Part shown: positions 7,268 through 14,433 of the stretch, in pieces | Numbering within the stretch: the stretch's first letter is position 1 | Layout of the letters: the number at the start of each line of letters is the position of its first letter | Source: a virus | Length of the DNA stretch: 35,021 bases | IMG/VR virus record: IMGVR_UViG_3300045999_007880 | Location: 1-35,021 of that record | Direction: 5' to 3' (one strand) | Translations under genes and position numbers: made by a program | Notes under the pieces: model-generated | Seen by the model: only the letters and a program-made list of their open reading frames with translations | What the model was told of the DNA's origin: nothing | Database searches by the model: none

Positions 7268-8137
7268 TTGAAATTTAACTTTACAAAGGAACAACTAAGA
7301 GAAATTCTACGAGGCAATCCAGACTCAGACCGTTGGTATGAGGCTTGTGTCTCTATTTTTCCAAAATATGATATTACTACTGAGGCTCGTGTCGCCGGCT
7401 TTCTAGCCCAATGCGCACACGAGTCTAATAATTTTAAAACACTCGAAGAGAACTTAAACTATCGGGAAGAAACGCTACTACGAGTTTTTCCAAAGTATTT
7501 TGGACCAGGCAAGCGGAACGCCGCAGAGTACGCACGTAATCCAGAAAAAATTGCTAACTATGTCTATATGGATGAAAACCGGTCTGCTAAAGGAGCACTA
7601 GGTAATGTGCAGCCTGGAGACGGATGGAAGTTTCGTGGTCGTGGATTAAAGCAGCTCACGGGGCGTAATAACTATGGAGCTTTTGGATCGACTGTGGGCA
7701 TGACTGCAGATGAGGCTGCAGCGTATGTTGCGACAGAAAAAGGTGCAATTGAGAGTGCCTGCTGGTTCTGGAATGCAAAGAAGCTTAATGCCGTCGCAGA
7801 CGCTAAAGACATAGTAAAGATGACTAAGATAATCAATGGTGGGGACATTGGTTTAGCTGACCGCAAACAGCGATTTGAACACGCACTGCAGGTACTTGGT
7901 GGAAATTTTACTCCGAGCGCTCCGCCCCCGAACCCGAGCGCTCTGAACCTATCCCAAACCCTCCGCAAAGGGTCGAGCGGCCCCGTCGTCGAAGCGCTAC
8001 AGCGGGCGCTTGGCCTTACATCCGACGGCTCCTTTGGCCCTGGAACCGAAAAAGCCTTGAAATCCTGGCAGTCAAAAAATGGATTAGTCGCAGACGGAGT
8101 CGCCGGGCCAAAAACCCTCGCCAAGCTCCTAAAATAA
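7268..8137 (+). CDS. GH19 endolysin with peptidoglycan-binding domain
   Basis: 289 aa from TTG with AAAGGAG eight bases upstream. Residues ~1-205 are a glycoside hydrolase 19 (chitinase-like) muramidase/lysozyme domain: catalytic Glu in CAHESNNF and a second acid in EENLNY, then GRGLKQLTGRNNY. A Pro-rich linker (SAPPPNPSA) leads to a C-terminal PG_binding_1 repeat (LRKGSSGPVVEALQRALG ... DGVAGPKTLAKLL). No signal peptide, so a holin is probably needed. It cuts the cell wall at lysis and lies immediately upstream of the spanins. Confidence 0.93.
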   Translation: MKFNFTKEQLREILRGNPDSDRWYEACVSIFPKYDITTEARVAGFLAQCAHESNNFKTLEENLNYREETLLRVFPKYFGPGKRNAAEYARNPEKIANYVYMDENRSAKGALGNVQPGDGWKFRGRGLKQLTGRNNYGAFGSTVGMTADEAAAYVATEKGAIESACWFWNAKKLNAVADAKDIVKMTKIINGGDIGLADRKQRFEHALQVLGGNFTPSAPPPNPSALNLSQTLRKGSSGPVVEALQRALGLTSDGSFGPGTEKALKSWQSKNGLVADGVAGPKTLAKLLK

Positions 8138-8167
8138 AATACCCGCCGTTAGGCATTAAGATTGCTG

Positions 8168-8192
8168 CTAGCAAAGTTTTAAGCTTTGCTAG
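8168..8192. other. Inverted repeat between endolysin and spanins
   Basis: CTAGCAAAG and CTTTGCTAG form a perfect 9-bp stem with loop TTTTAAG. No T tract on either strand, so it could be an operator, an RNA-processing or stability element, or a weak terminator. Confidence 0.5.
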
Positions 8193-8220
8193 TATAGCCC
8201 CGCTAAAAGGAGTCAGCTCT

Positions 8221-8715
8221 ATGTTAGGACTCAAAGGAATGATGGTCATGGGCGCTATTATGGCTACTATGGCTGGAGGATTTTACCTCTATTATCAAGA
8301 CACTCAGAAGCGTATGGCAGTTCTAGTAGAAAATGCCGCAAAGTTAGAGACTGCAGTGCAGATGAATGAAGAAACTATTAACTCACTGCAAGAGAGCTAT
8401 GCCGCAGCACAGACAGAGCTAAATACTCTCAACGCCGCCTATCAAAATATTCGTCGTCAAAACCAGCAACTTGCAACAAAGCTGCAGCAAATCGACCTTA
8501 CTGCCGCCGCTCTAGCAAATGCCGAAGGTATCGAACGTGCAGTAAATCGCGGTACAGAAAACGCCGGTAGATGTTTTGAGCTTCTTTCAGGAGCAGAACT
8601 AACAGATGCAGAAAGGAATGCAGAAAATGCGACAGCTTTTAACAAAGAGTGTCCTTGGCTCTATGATAGCTATAAGTCTCGTGGCTTGCTCAACACCTCC
8701 GCCCCGGGCAATTGA
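8221..8715 (+). CDS. i-spanin (Rz-like)
   Basis: 164 aa. A single N-terminal membrane anchor (about residues 5-25, MMVMGAIMATMAGGFYLYY) is followed by a long alpha-helical periplasmic domain with heptad character (VENAAKLETAVQMNEETI to NQQLATKLQQ). This is the inner-membrane partner of the spanin complex that fuses inner and outer membranes in the last step of lysis. The o-spanin gene starts inside it in another frame, the classic Rz/Rz1 layout. Confidence 0.88.
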   Translation: MLGLKGMMVMGAIMATMAGGFYLYYQDTQKRMAVLVENAAKLETAVQMNEETINSLQESYAAAQTELNTLNAAYQNIRRQNQQLATKLQQIDLTAAALANAEGIERAVNRGTENAGRCFELLSGAELTDAERNAENATAFNKECPWLYDSYKSRGLLNTSAPGN

Positions 8716-9103
8716 AATTAGTGCAAAGCCTGTGGAAAAGCCGCCACTTACTCTACCTCCGGTAGACGAACTTAACTTACGTAAGGTAGAGTGGATTGTG
8801 ATTAATAAAGATAATATTGATGCAGTCAAATCTAGACTAGAAACTCAAGGTCAAGCCTTTGCTCTCTATGCTCTTACGGGAGATGGATATGGCAATCTAG
8901 GTCTAAACTTTAGTGATATTCGTGCACTAGTTCAACAGCAACAAGCTATCATACTAGCCTACGAGAACTACTACAAAGAGAGTGCCGCAGCCTTAGATCA
9001 GGCTAACGCACAGATTCGTAGTCAAGCCACTCAGGCTACTCTTGCGAACGCAGAGTCTCAAGAAAACAGCTCTTGGTTGCAACGAGTCGTCCCAGGAAAT
9101 TAA
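8627..9103 (+). CDS. o-spanin (Rz1-like lipoprotein)
   Basis: 158 aa. The start MRQLLTKSV is chosen from three close in-frame ATGs (8606, 8618, 8627) because AAAGGA lies nine bases upstream. A lipoprotein signal peptide ends in a lipobox, LVACS, acylated at Cys, and the mature chain opens with a Pro-rich stretch (STPPPRAIE, EKPPLTLPP), typical of Rz1. Its first 89 bases overlap the i-spanin gene in a different frame; the rest extends beyond it, so the pair is partly overlapping. Confidence 0.88.
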   Translation: MRQLLTKSVLGSMIAISLVACSTPPPRAIEISAKPVEKPPLTLPPVDELNLRKVEWIVINKDNIDAVKSRLETQGQAFALYALTGDGYGNLGLNFSDIRALVQQQQAIILAYENYYKESAAALDQANAQIRSQATQATLANAESQENSSWLQRVVPGN

Positions 9104-9111
9104 GTTGCGTC

Positions 9112-9140
9112 TTGCAGTCTCACTCTTTTTAAGGTATATT
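9112..9140 (+). promoter_or_regulatory. Sigma70-type promoter
   Basis: TTGCAG, 17-bp spacer, TATATT, just after the spanin genes, followed by AAAAGGAG and the ATG at 9162 of a truncated gene. Confidence 0.7.
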
Positions 9141-9161
9141 AAATCATAAAAGGAGCGAGAC

Positions 9162-9236
9162 ATGCGTGATATATGGGTTACATCAGATACACACTTCGGA
9201 CACGCTAACATTCTGCGTTTGTGTGGAGCAAACTGA
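9162..9236 (+). pseudogene. Truncated metallophosphoesterase remnant
   Basis: Behind a good promoter and AAAAGGAGCGAGAC, an ATG opens only 24 codons: MRDIWVTSDTHFGHANILRL... then TGA. TSDTHFGHANI is the N-terminal metal-binding motif of calcineurin-like phosphoesterases, which need ~170 further residues. The gene appears to have been cut off by a deletion or replacement; bases 9237-9289 show nothing coding. Confidence 0.75.
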
Positions 9237-9289
9237 CTATACGCCTGTGCATATCGAAACCCTTCGGGTTCCTTAGGAGAGGACTATTG

Positions 9290-9403
9290 ATGCTGGCAAT
9301 TGTGCTGGGAGTTTCCTATCTGCCTCTAGCGCTTTGGGTAATTCACGAAGTGAAAAAGCCTGTGGAAGACGAAAGCCGAGTCTATGACAAAAATACTCAT
9401 TAG
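9290..9403 (+). CDS. Small single-span membrane protein
   Basis: 37 aa: MLAIVLGVSYLPLALWVIHEV then a charged tail (KKPVEDESRVYDKNTH). AGGAGAGG lies nine bases before ATG; an adjacent TTG is an alternative. Hydrophobic helix residues 2-19. Overlaps the next gene by 20 bp. The coding sequence holds a TTCAC-GAA-GTGAA hairpin. Confidence 0.5.
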   Translation: MLAIVLGVSYLPLALWVIHEVKKPVEDESRVYDKNTH

Positions 9404-9566
9404 TGATAAGCACGCTCCTGTAGTCGTACAGCGCGAGAGTTATAATCGCCACAAGGTAGGTATTCACTATGCAGGCAATCCGTATGAAGGAGTTGCTGTA
9501 GATGTACGTGATCTTGTGCGTGCACTGCATCAACTTTATGGAAAGGATATTTTAAAATGCGACTAA
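9384..9566 (+). CDS. Small protein of unknown function
   Basis: 60 aa (MTKILISDKHAPVVVQRE...), overlapping both neighbours (20 bp and 10 bp). Mixed beta/helix composition, no family recognised; placement directly before the dNMP kinase suggests co-translation. Confidence 0.5.
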   Translation: MTKILISDKHAPVVVQRESYNRHKVGIHYAGNPYEGVAVDVRDLVRALHQLYGKDILKCD

Positions 9567-10087
9567 TGGTAGTCGGATACGCTAGGCACGGTAAAGATAC
9601 AGTGTGTGAGCTGCTTCGCACACTGTATCGTTACAGCTTTCAAAGTTCCTCAATGTTTTGTGCGGAACTGTTTATCTATGATGCACTAAAGAGCAAATAC
9701 GGATACTCTTCACTAGAGCAGTGTTTTGAAGATAGGCATAATCACCGTCAAGAGTGGTACGAACTCATTCGGGCCTTCAATCGGCCTGACGCTTCTCGAC
9801 TTGGACGAGCACTCTACGAACGATATGATATCTACTGTGGACTGCGTAACAAAGCAGAGTTTCACGCGCTACGCAACTCAGGAAGCTTCGACTATTCTAT
9901 TTGGGTAGACCGCAGTGACCATCTACCTCCAGAACCGTCTACCTCGATTAGTATTGAACCGTGGATGACAGACTTTACGATTGATAATAATGGTAGTCTA
10001 GAAGAGCTGCGTATGAACGTAACTACTCTAATGAAGCGTTTGCATGAGACAGAAGCAAGTAAGTTACGAAAGCTATTGCTAGTTTAA
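9557..10087 (+). CDS. Deoxynucleoside monophosphate kinase-like protein
   Basis: 176 aa P-loop kinase. Walker A is GYARHGKDT (residues 7-15), the variant seen in phage dNMP kinases of the T4 gp1 and T5 type, which convert dNMPs to dNDPs for phage DNA synthesis. IWVDRSDHLPPE near residue 115 fits the substrate/lid region and TIDNNGSLEEL the C-terminal adenine-binding turn. ATG at the end of AAGGATATTTTAAA. No second nucleotide-kinase gene is visible in the window. Confidence 0.85.
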   Translation: MRLMVVGYARHGKDTVCELLRTLYRYSFQSSSMFCAELFIYDALKSKYGYSSLEQCFEDRHNHRQEWYELIRAFNRPDASRLGRALYERYDIYCGLRNKAEFHALRNSGSFDYSIWVDRSDHLPPEPSTSISIEPWMTDFTIDNNGSLEELRMNVTTLMKRLHETEASKLRKLLLV

Positions 10088-10112
10088 GTGCCTAGTTACA
10101 TTAAAATAGGTC

Positions 10113-10141
10113 TTGACTCTTACTAAAGTTTGAGCTATATT
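10113..10141 (+). promoter_or_regulatory. Sigma70-type promoter
   Basis: TTGACT, 17-bp spacer, TATATT; the TSS near 10148 lies 13 bases before the ATG at 10161, with AAGAGGAAAAC as ribosome site. Confidence 0.75.
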
Positions 10142-10160
10142 AAATTATAAAGAGGAAAAC

Positions 10161-10361
10161 ATGAAACCGTCTGTGCAATATCTTAAACTCTATGACTATA
10201 TGTGCACCTATGTAGAGTCCGCAGAAAATACTGTTAGTGCTCTACAAGACCTTTCACACCTTGCCACTGTTTTGCAACATGAATATGGAGAACTAGTTGA
10301 ACAAAGATCTAATCAGTCTGCTGGAAACCGGAATCGTGAGTCTACGTTTTCGGAAACGTGA
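10161..10361 (+). CDS. Small protein of unknown function
   Basis: 66 aa (MKPSVQYLKLYDYMCTYVES...), helical, first gene of a promoter-led unit; its 3' third overlaps the next gene by 65 bp in another frame. No family recognised. Confidence 0.5.
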   Translation: MKPSVQYLKLYDYMCTYVESAENTVSALQDLSHLATVLQHEYGELVEQRSNQSAGNRNRESTFSET

Positions 10362-10545
10362 TGGTAGTATTCGAGACATGCGTGCTACGCTTGTTCCTGA
10401 CTTGATTGGGATTGATACGTATAGTATCGCACGCGGCCCGGAGCACGTTCAGTGTGTTTGGGATGTAGACAAAGATGAATGGCGGTCGTTCCGTTGGGAC
10501 AGCTTACTTGAACATTCACCAGAGTCACAGCAGTCGGCAGCGTAA
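10297..10545 (+). CDS. Phage SH3-like protein (DUF2693/WYL_2-type)
   Basis: 82 aa from TTG with GGAG six bases upstream, inside the end of the previous gene. The pattern LLETGIVSLRFRKRDGSIRDM followed by VWDVDKDEWRSFRWDSL is that of the small Sm/SH3-barrel phage family DUF2693, widespread in T4-like phages with unknown role. The long start overlap is unusual, but the conserved region begins close to this start. Confidence 0.7.
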   Translation: MNKDLISLLETGIVSLRFRKRDGSIRDMRATLVPDLIGIDTYSIARGPEHVQCVWDVDKDEWRSFRWDSLLEHSPESQQSAA

Positions 10546-10553
10546 AAATGTTC

Positions 10554-10582
10554 TTGCTTGTTTCCTAAAAATACGCTAATAT
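10554..10582 (+). promoter_or_regulatory. Sigma70-type promoter
   Basis: TTGCTT, 17-bp spacer, TAATAT; leader of about 18 bases with GAGGAGAC before ATG 10607. Confidence 0.7.
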
Positions 10583-10606
10583 AAAATATAGATAGAGGAG
10601 ACAAGC

Positions 10607-10900
10607 ATGATTGAACGTAAGCACAATACTGGCGGAGTTTTTGTATCACCACTAAGGCTTGCGCAAAGTCTATCTCGTGTTGAGGCGTTTCAGCGCGGAT
10701 ATGCTAGTGCCATGAAGAATCTGCCATACGACTATGACCTCTATACTAAGGAAGAGGCTATTCCTTATCTTCGTGGTCGAGCCTTTGCTATCTGGACTCG
10801 GTCGCGCGGTTGGAAGGCTTGTCGATGGAAGAACGGAGTTCTTTCGGAGGCAGCAACGCAGAGACTAGTAGATGCGATGCGTGCGGGGGTAATACTGTAA
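10607..10900 (+). CDS. Small basic protein of unknown function
   Basis: 97 aa (MIERKHNTGGVFVSPLRLAQ...), monocistronic behind its own promoter. Arg-rich and Trp-containing centre (YLRGRAFAIWTRSRGWKACRW) could contact nucleic acid. No family recognised. It is the last protein gene before the RNA region. Confidence 0.65.
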   Translation: MIERKHNTGGVFVSPLRLAQSLSRVEAFQRGYASAMKNLPYDYDLYTKEEAIPYLRGRAFAIWTRSRGWKACRWKNGVLSEAATQRLVDAMRAGVIL

Positions 10901-10917
10901 TTGTAGTAATTTTACAC

Positions 10918-10946
10918 TTGCCCCTTGCTATTTTTTGAGTTATATT
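10918..10946 (+). promoter_or_regulatory. Sigma70-type promoter of the first RNA region
   Basis: TTGCCC, 17-bp spacer, TATATT. A ribosome-site-like AAGGAAGG and ATG (10971) follow, but the frame closes after four codons, so the transcript is most likely noncoding or once carried a gene now lost. Confidence 0.7.
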
Positions 10947-10952
10947 AAATAC

Positions 10953-11340
10953 AGAAATAAGGAAGGCCGCATGTTAGACGTTTAGCCCGTTTCGACGGTT
11001 TGGGCGGAAAATGGAGCGGTCACGATACGGGCGGGTTGGGGGCTGCGTATTGATGCGAAATATGATGAATGGTTCCTGGTAGCTACTAATTCATCACATC
11101 TCTGGCACCAAGAGTAACAAGGTGACTCTATGCTGTTGTAGAGTATGTCAACAGAACCGAGCGGGTGGTTTGACTCTCGCGGGACTGAGTGATTAAGTCT
11201 ATAAAAAGCAACCTTACCAGTTGTAGTCACATGGGAGATGGTCCTAGGCCTAGAGGCCATCTCCCGCTTCTACTCTCACCTGCACTAAGTGCGCCAGCGT
11301 ATCGGGCTTAATAGTAGATGCAGTGCAGCTGAGAGTAGAA
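10953..11340 (+). ncRNA. Structured noncoding RNA region I
   Basis: About 390 bases after the promoter, with no credible protein gene. Hairpins seen: GATGAAT/ATTCATC (11065-11095), ACTCTA/TAGAGT (11125-11144), a 9-bp stem GGGAGATGG/CCATCTCCC (about 11233-11265), and a 19-bp stem with one mismatch pairing 11268-11286 with 11322-11340 around a 35-base loop. That long stem ends five bases before tRNA-Met and could expose the tRNA 5' end for processing. No known RNA class was recognised. Confidence 0.5.
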
Positions 11341-11344
11341 CTTT

Positions 11345-11421
11345 TGCGGGGTAGAGAAGCGGCATCTCGTCTGGCTCATAACCAGAAGATCGGAGGTTCG
11401 AGTCCTCCCCTTCCGCAACCA
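11345..11421 (+). tRNA. tRNA-Met (CAT)
   Basis: Acceptor TGCGGGG, D arm GAGA/TCTC, anticodon arm TCTGG-CTCATAA-CCAGA (anticodon CAT), variable AGATC, T arm GGAGG-TTCGAGT-CCTCC and encoded ACCA. The CTCATAA loop and AGATC variable region resemble initiator/elongator Met tRNAs; CAT could also be Ile2 if lysidine-modified. The 3' acceptor strand reads CCTTCCGCA, two bases longer than needed, so the stem has a TT bulge or two unpaired bases. It is the only canonical tRNA in the window. Confidence 0.88.
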
Positions 11422-11424
11422 AGT

Positions 11425-11567
11425 TTGGAGTGGTGTAATAACTAGTCGCGCAACTAGTAACACAGCCTACGCGATGTAGGAAGATGGGTGGATGAAGACT
11501 CTTGCAATTGAGTATCTCGAGTAATTGATTGCAGTTTTTATCCTTGCTACGTGCTCCCTCCAATCCA
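11425..11567 (+). ncRNA. tRNA-like fold ending in TCCA, GCA loop
   Basis: TTGGAG (11425-11430) pairs with CTCCAA (11558-11563), followed by T and CCA. U73-CCA is the tRNA-Cys end, and a hairpin ACTC-TTGCAATT-GAGT (11498-11513) presents GCA, the Cys anticodon. But it is 143 bases long and has no T arm; extra hairpins ACTAGT-CGCGCA-ACTAGT and CCTAC-GCGAT-GTAGG lie in the D-arm region. It may be a degenerate or interrupted tRNA-Cys or a tRNA mimic. Low confidence in decoding function. Confidence 0.35.
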
Positions 11568-11575
11568 TTTTACGC

Positions 11576-11604
11576 TTGCTTGTTCCTTAAAAATTGCGTA
11601 TATT
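11576..11604 (+). promoter_or_regulatory. Sigma70-type promoter of the large RNA
   Basis: TTGCTT, 17-bp spacer, TATATT. The TSS near 11611 lies exactly at a 7-bp closed stem (GAGCGAA 11615-11621 with TTCGCTC 11675-11681), as expected of a stable RNA. Confidence 0.75.
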
Positions 11605-11610
11605 AAATTA

Positions 11611-13245
11611 TACAGAGCGAAACAGCGGACTAGCCCAGGTCGTAGGCTGTAAGTCTAAGACGGTTATTTCACTGTTCGCTCGTCACTAGGAGGACTCAGT
11701 TCTTCTAGTTGATATACTGAACTCTACCCTGCGGGGAGGTAGTAAGTTGGGCCTTGCAGATTGTGCCCTGAACAATCTGCCGTATTTAACTACCTAGTGT
11801 TCAATAGGTTTCTTCGGAGTAACCCGTCGGCAAGCAATTGCGTCTGTGTATAGATTCCAGTGAAACTGAGACCTCGCTAAATGGTAGTCGTAGCATCTAT
11901 GCGTGCGGATGCTAGCTTTTCTCAGCCTTAGACCTTGCGGGAAACCGAGTGTGGGCTAGGTGATAAATATGTAGAAGCTGTCTGAGCAGTGTCTCTACTT
12001 CTTCGTACTCAATTCGCAGTCTGACGTACGAGGGATTTAATGACTGTGCGGTGTATGGAGCCGTTAAAGCAAGAGATGACCGTTCTTGGTGTTCCGTAGG
12101 TTACAGTTGTCTTAATGCGGGGGTATTACTCGTTTTAACGTCAACTGCTGCAGGCTTTGTTGAGGTTGTGCCCGCGTAGCAAAACACCTCTCCGTGACTA
12201 CCTTAAGTTGATCTAGAAGTGCAAGGCACAAACAAACTAAGATGCCCTGGTAGACGGGGCCACGCAGGTGTGAATCCTGCACTTAAGAGTAGCGCAATAT
12301 GCGTAACAGAGATGGGTTCTAGTTACGCTACCCTGCCCAACTAGTGTGATTGTGTAGGGAGATAGGTGAGACAGCCTTAAAATATGTCCGTAAACACTCG
12401 TCCAACCCACTAACCTGTATCCACGAAAGAGATACTGCCAGAAGGAAGTAACTGGCAACTTCACTTAATCTGTAGACAGGACGTTCACAGCTCTTTACGG
12501 TTTAGACCAAGGGAGACACCCCATTTAGAGCCTGTCTACAGTTTTAGTGAAGTCGTTAGCGTGCTTGGCGTGGGGAAAGTGAGTAGGTAACGAAAGCACA
12601 AGCCAAAAGTTCTCTAGTGTGGCGCCGCAGCTAGAGATACGCAATACCCCGGTTTCACTTGTCAATTAGGATTGTTGCAGCAACTAAAAATGTTTAATAT
12701 TGGTTATTAAAACAACAACGCAATCCTGTAGAATACTCTAAGCAAAAAACCTCCTTTCCTTGCAATTTAGGCAAGCCTTAGAGTCACTGGAATTAAGGGA
12801 TATGTCCAGCAACTGGAAACAGTTGGGTTAACCCCCTAGAGAGAAGTCTGATAGCTGTGGAGCCAAACTCTCTATAATAAAAGTCGTCGGTCCTCCGTGC
12901 CCTAAGAAGGCAGCTGCACGCTAGCAGTTGGTTAACCACGTTGTATTTTAATGACGTATCTCATCCCGTATAGGGGGTGATAGGAGTGTGCAAATTAGGC
13001 TGTTGGCACACACTCTGACAGAGAATCAACTCTGCAGTAACAGTCTATGCTCGATGTTGTCCGTCGGCTCGAGACGAAATCAAATGCCTTCTGCGTAGCG
13101 GTGGGTATAGGGCGGACCCAATAGGCGCACTCTGCGATAACTCGTTATATTCATGTGTAGCGCTGCACAACGTAAAAGGATGAACTCAGAGTGTGAATAG
13201 CAACTAAACAGTTGCAAAGGCTAGAGCAGCGATGTTCTAGCCTTT
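11611..13245 (+). ncRNA. Large structured noncoding RNA region II
   Basis: About 1.63 kb between a clear promoter and a clear intrinsic terminator, without a supported protein gene. It is full of helices: GAGCGAA/TTCGCTC; AGGTAGT/ACTACCT around GCAGATTGT-GCCCTGA-ACAATCTGC (~11725-11800); a cloverleaf-like domain 12202-12287 (CTTAAGT/ACTTAAG directly abutting GCAGG-TGTGAAT-CCTGC like an acceptor/T-arm stack); CTGTAGACAGG/CCTGTCTACAG (11 bp, ~12470-12540); AGGATTG/CAATCCT (12665-12727); CAACTG-GAAA-CAGTTG with a GNRA loop. Size, phage context, tRNA neighbourhood and tetraloops recall the giant GOLLD/ROOL RNAs, but I could not match a consensus. It might be one RNA or several. Confidence 0.6.
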
Positions 13246-13255
13246 AATTTTTCAT
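13216..13255 (+). terminator. Intrinsic terminator of the RNA region
   Basis: 13-bp stem (AAAGGCTAGAGCA / TGTTCTAGCCTTT, one G-T) with GCGA tetraloop, followed by AATTTTTCATTTT. Its GGCTAGAG core is shared by the terminator after the next gene. Confidence 0.85.
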
Positions 13256-13274
13256 TTTAAGTTAGGAGCACACA

Positions 13275-14369
13275 TTGAAATTTTTGTCTAATAGTCTATT
13301 GGCCGCGGCTGCTATGAGTCTCGGTATGTTTACTAGTGCAGCTGCTGCACAACCCCTAGAAAAGGCTAAAGCCTGTTTTGTGTATGTAGGTCCGATTGGA
13401 GACTTAGGTTGGTCCTACCAACATCACCAAGGCGCTCTTGCTGTTAAAGAGGCGTATGGTGACCGAGTTGAGATTGCGTGGCAGGAGAGTGTTCCAGAAG
13501 GAGCTGATGCCGAACGAGTTTTAACTCAAATGGCCTTGTCAGGCTGTAATATTATCTTTACCACTTCATTCGGATATATGGATGCTACTAATACTGTAGC
13601 GGCTCAATTTCCAGATGTACGCTTTGAGCACGCAACCGGCTATAAGCGTGACCATGAGAATGTTGCAATCTACAATGCTCGATTCTATGAAGGGCGTGCC
13701 GTACAAGGAACTATGGCAGGTCGACTAACCAAAACTAATAAGATTGGATATATTGCTTCTTTCCCAATTCCCGAAGTAGTTATGGGCATTAACGCCTACT
13801 ACCTACACGCAAAGCGAGTAAATCCAGACGTTGAGCTGTCTGTAGTGTGGGCATTCACTTGGTTTGACCCTGCTAAAGAAGCTGATGCAGCTAGAGCACT
13901 CATTGACCAAGGTGTAGACATTATTGCTTCACATACTGATTCTACAGCTCCACTTGCAGAAGCTGCTAAGGCTGGAGAAGCAGTACTAGGATTTGGACAA
14001 GCATCTGACATGCTTGACTATGCTCCAAGCCCTCGCATTTCTTCTATCATCGATAACTGGGCTCCTTACTATGTTAAGCGAGTAGGAGAAGTACTTGAGG
14101 GAACTTGGACCTCTACAGACACCTGGGCTGGAATTCGTGAAGGCGAGGTTGAGATTGGCGTTATTACAGACGTAGTGCCTGCGGATGTGAAGGCAGAAGC
14201 GGAAGCTCTACGTGATGCGATTGCTGCCGGTACCTACCATCCCTTTACAGGTCCGATTCGCCGTCAAGATGGCTCGGTCTGGCTAGAGGATGGTGTGACT
14301 GCTCCTGATGGTGACCTACTAAGCATGAACTTTTATGTAGAAGGTATTCAGGGTGATATTCCTCAGTAA
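13275..14369 (+). CDS. BMP-family ABC transporter substrate-binding protein
   Basis: 364 aa from TTG behind TTAGGAGCACACA. A Sec signal peptide (MKFLSNSLLAAAAMSLGMFTS, cleaved after AAA near residue 25) lacks a lipobox. The mature part matches the BMP/PnrA-like family of nucleoside and related-solute binding proteins: VYVGPIGDLGWSYQHHQGA, IIFTTSFGYMD, YEGRAVQGTMAG, KIGYIASFPIPEV, DIIASHTDST. It would work in the periplasm with a host ABC permease, probably for purine nucleosides. A substrate-binding protein in a phage is unusual. No promoter is seen right before it; the gene is bracketed by two terminators with the same GGCTAGAG stem. Confidence 0.9.
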   Translation: MKFLSNSLLAAAAMSLGMFTSAAAAQPLEKAKACFVYVGPIGDLGWSYQHHQGALAVKEAYGDRVEIAWQESVPEGADAERVLTQMALSGCNIIFTTSFGYMDATNTVAAQFPDVRFEHATGYKRDHENVAIYNARFYEGRAVQGTMAGRLTKTNKIGYIASFPIPEVVMGINAYYLHAKRVNPDVELSVVWAFTWFDPAKEADAARALIDQGVDIIASHTDSTAPLAEAAKAGEAVLGFGQASDMLDYAPSPRISSIIDNWAPYYVKRVGEVLEGTWTSTDTWAGIREGEVEIGVITDVVPADVKAEAEALRDAIAAGTYHPFTGPIRRQDGSVWLEDGVTAPDGDLLSMNFYVEGIQGDIPQ

Positions 14370-14394
14370 GTTGTAAAACTACTGGGAACAAACT

Positions 14395-14423
14395 GGCTAG
14401 AGTGGAAACGCTCTAGCCTTTTT
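14395..14423 (+). terminator. Intrinsic terminator
   Basis: GGCTAGAGTG / CGCTCTAGCC (10 bp, one T-G pair) with GAAA tetraloop and TTTTTCATTTTTTT. Closely related to the terminator at 13216. Confidence 0.85.
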
Positions 14424-14433
14424 CATTTTTTTC

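Noticed and set aside
11425-11567. Group I intron in tRNA-Cys
   Set aside because: Only ~70 extra bases, far too short, and no intron core elements were seen.
11615-11682. tRNA-Tyr with GTA anticodon
   Set aside because: The closing stem is perfect and GTA is in a loop, but a competing GACTAGCC/GGCT..AGTC hairpin is stronger and no T arm exists; kept only as part of the structured RNA.
10982-12464. Minus-strand open frames of 75-92 codons in the RNA region
   Set aside because: No ribosome sites, low-complexity products without family features, and they run across strong plus-strand RNA helices and the tRNA-Met gene.
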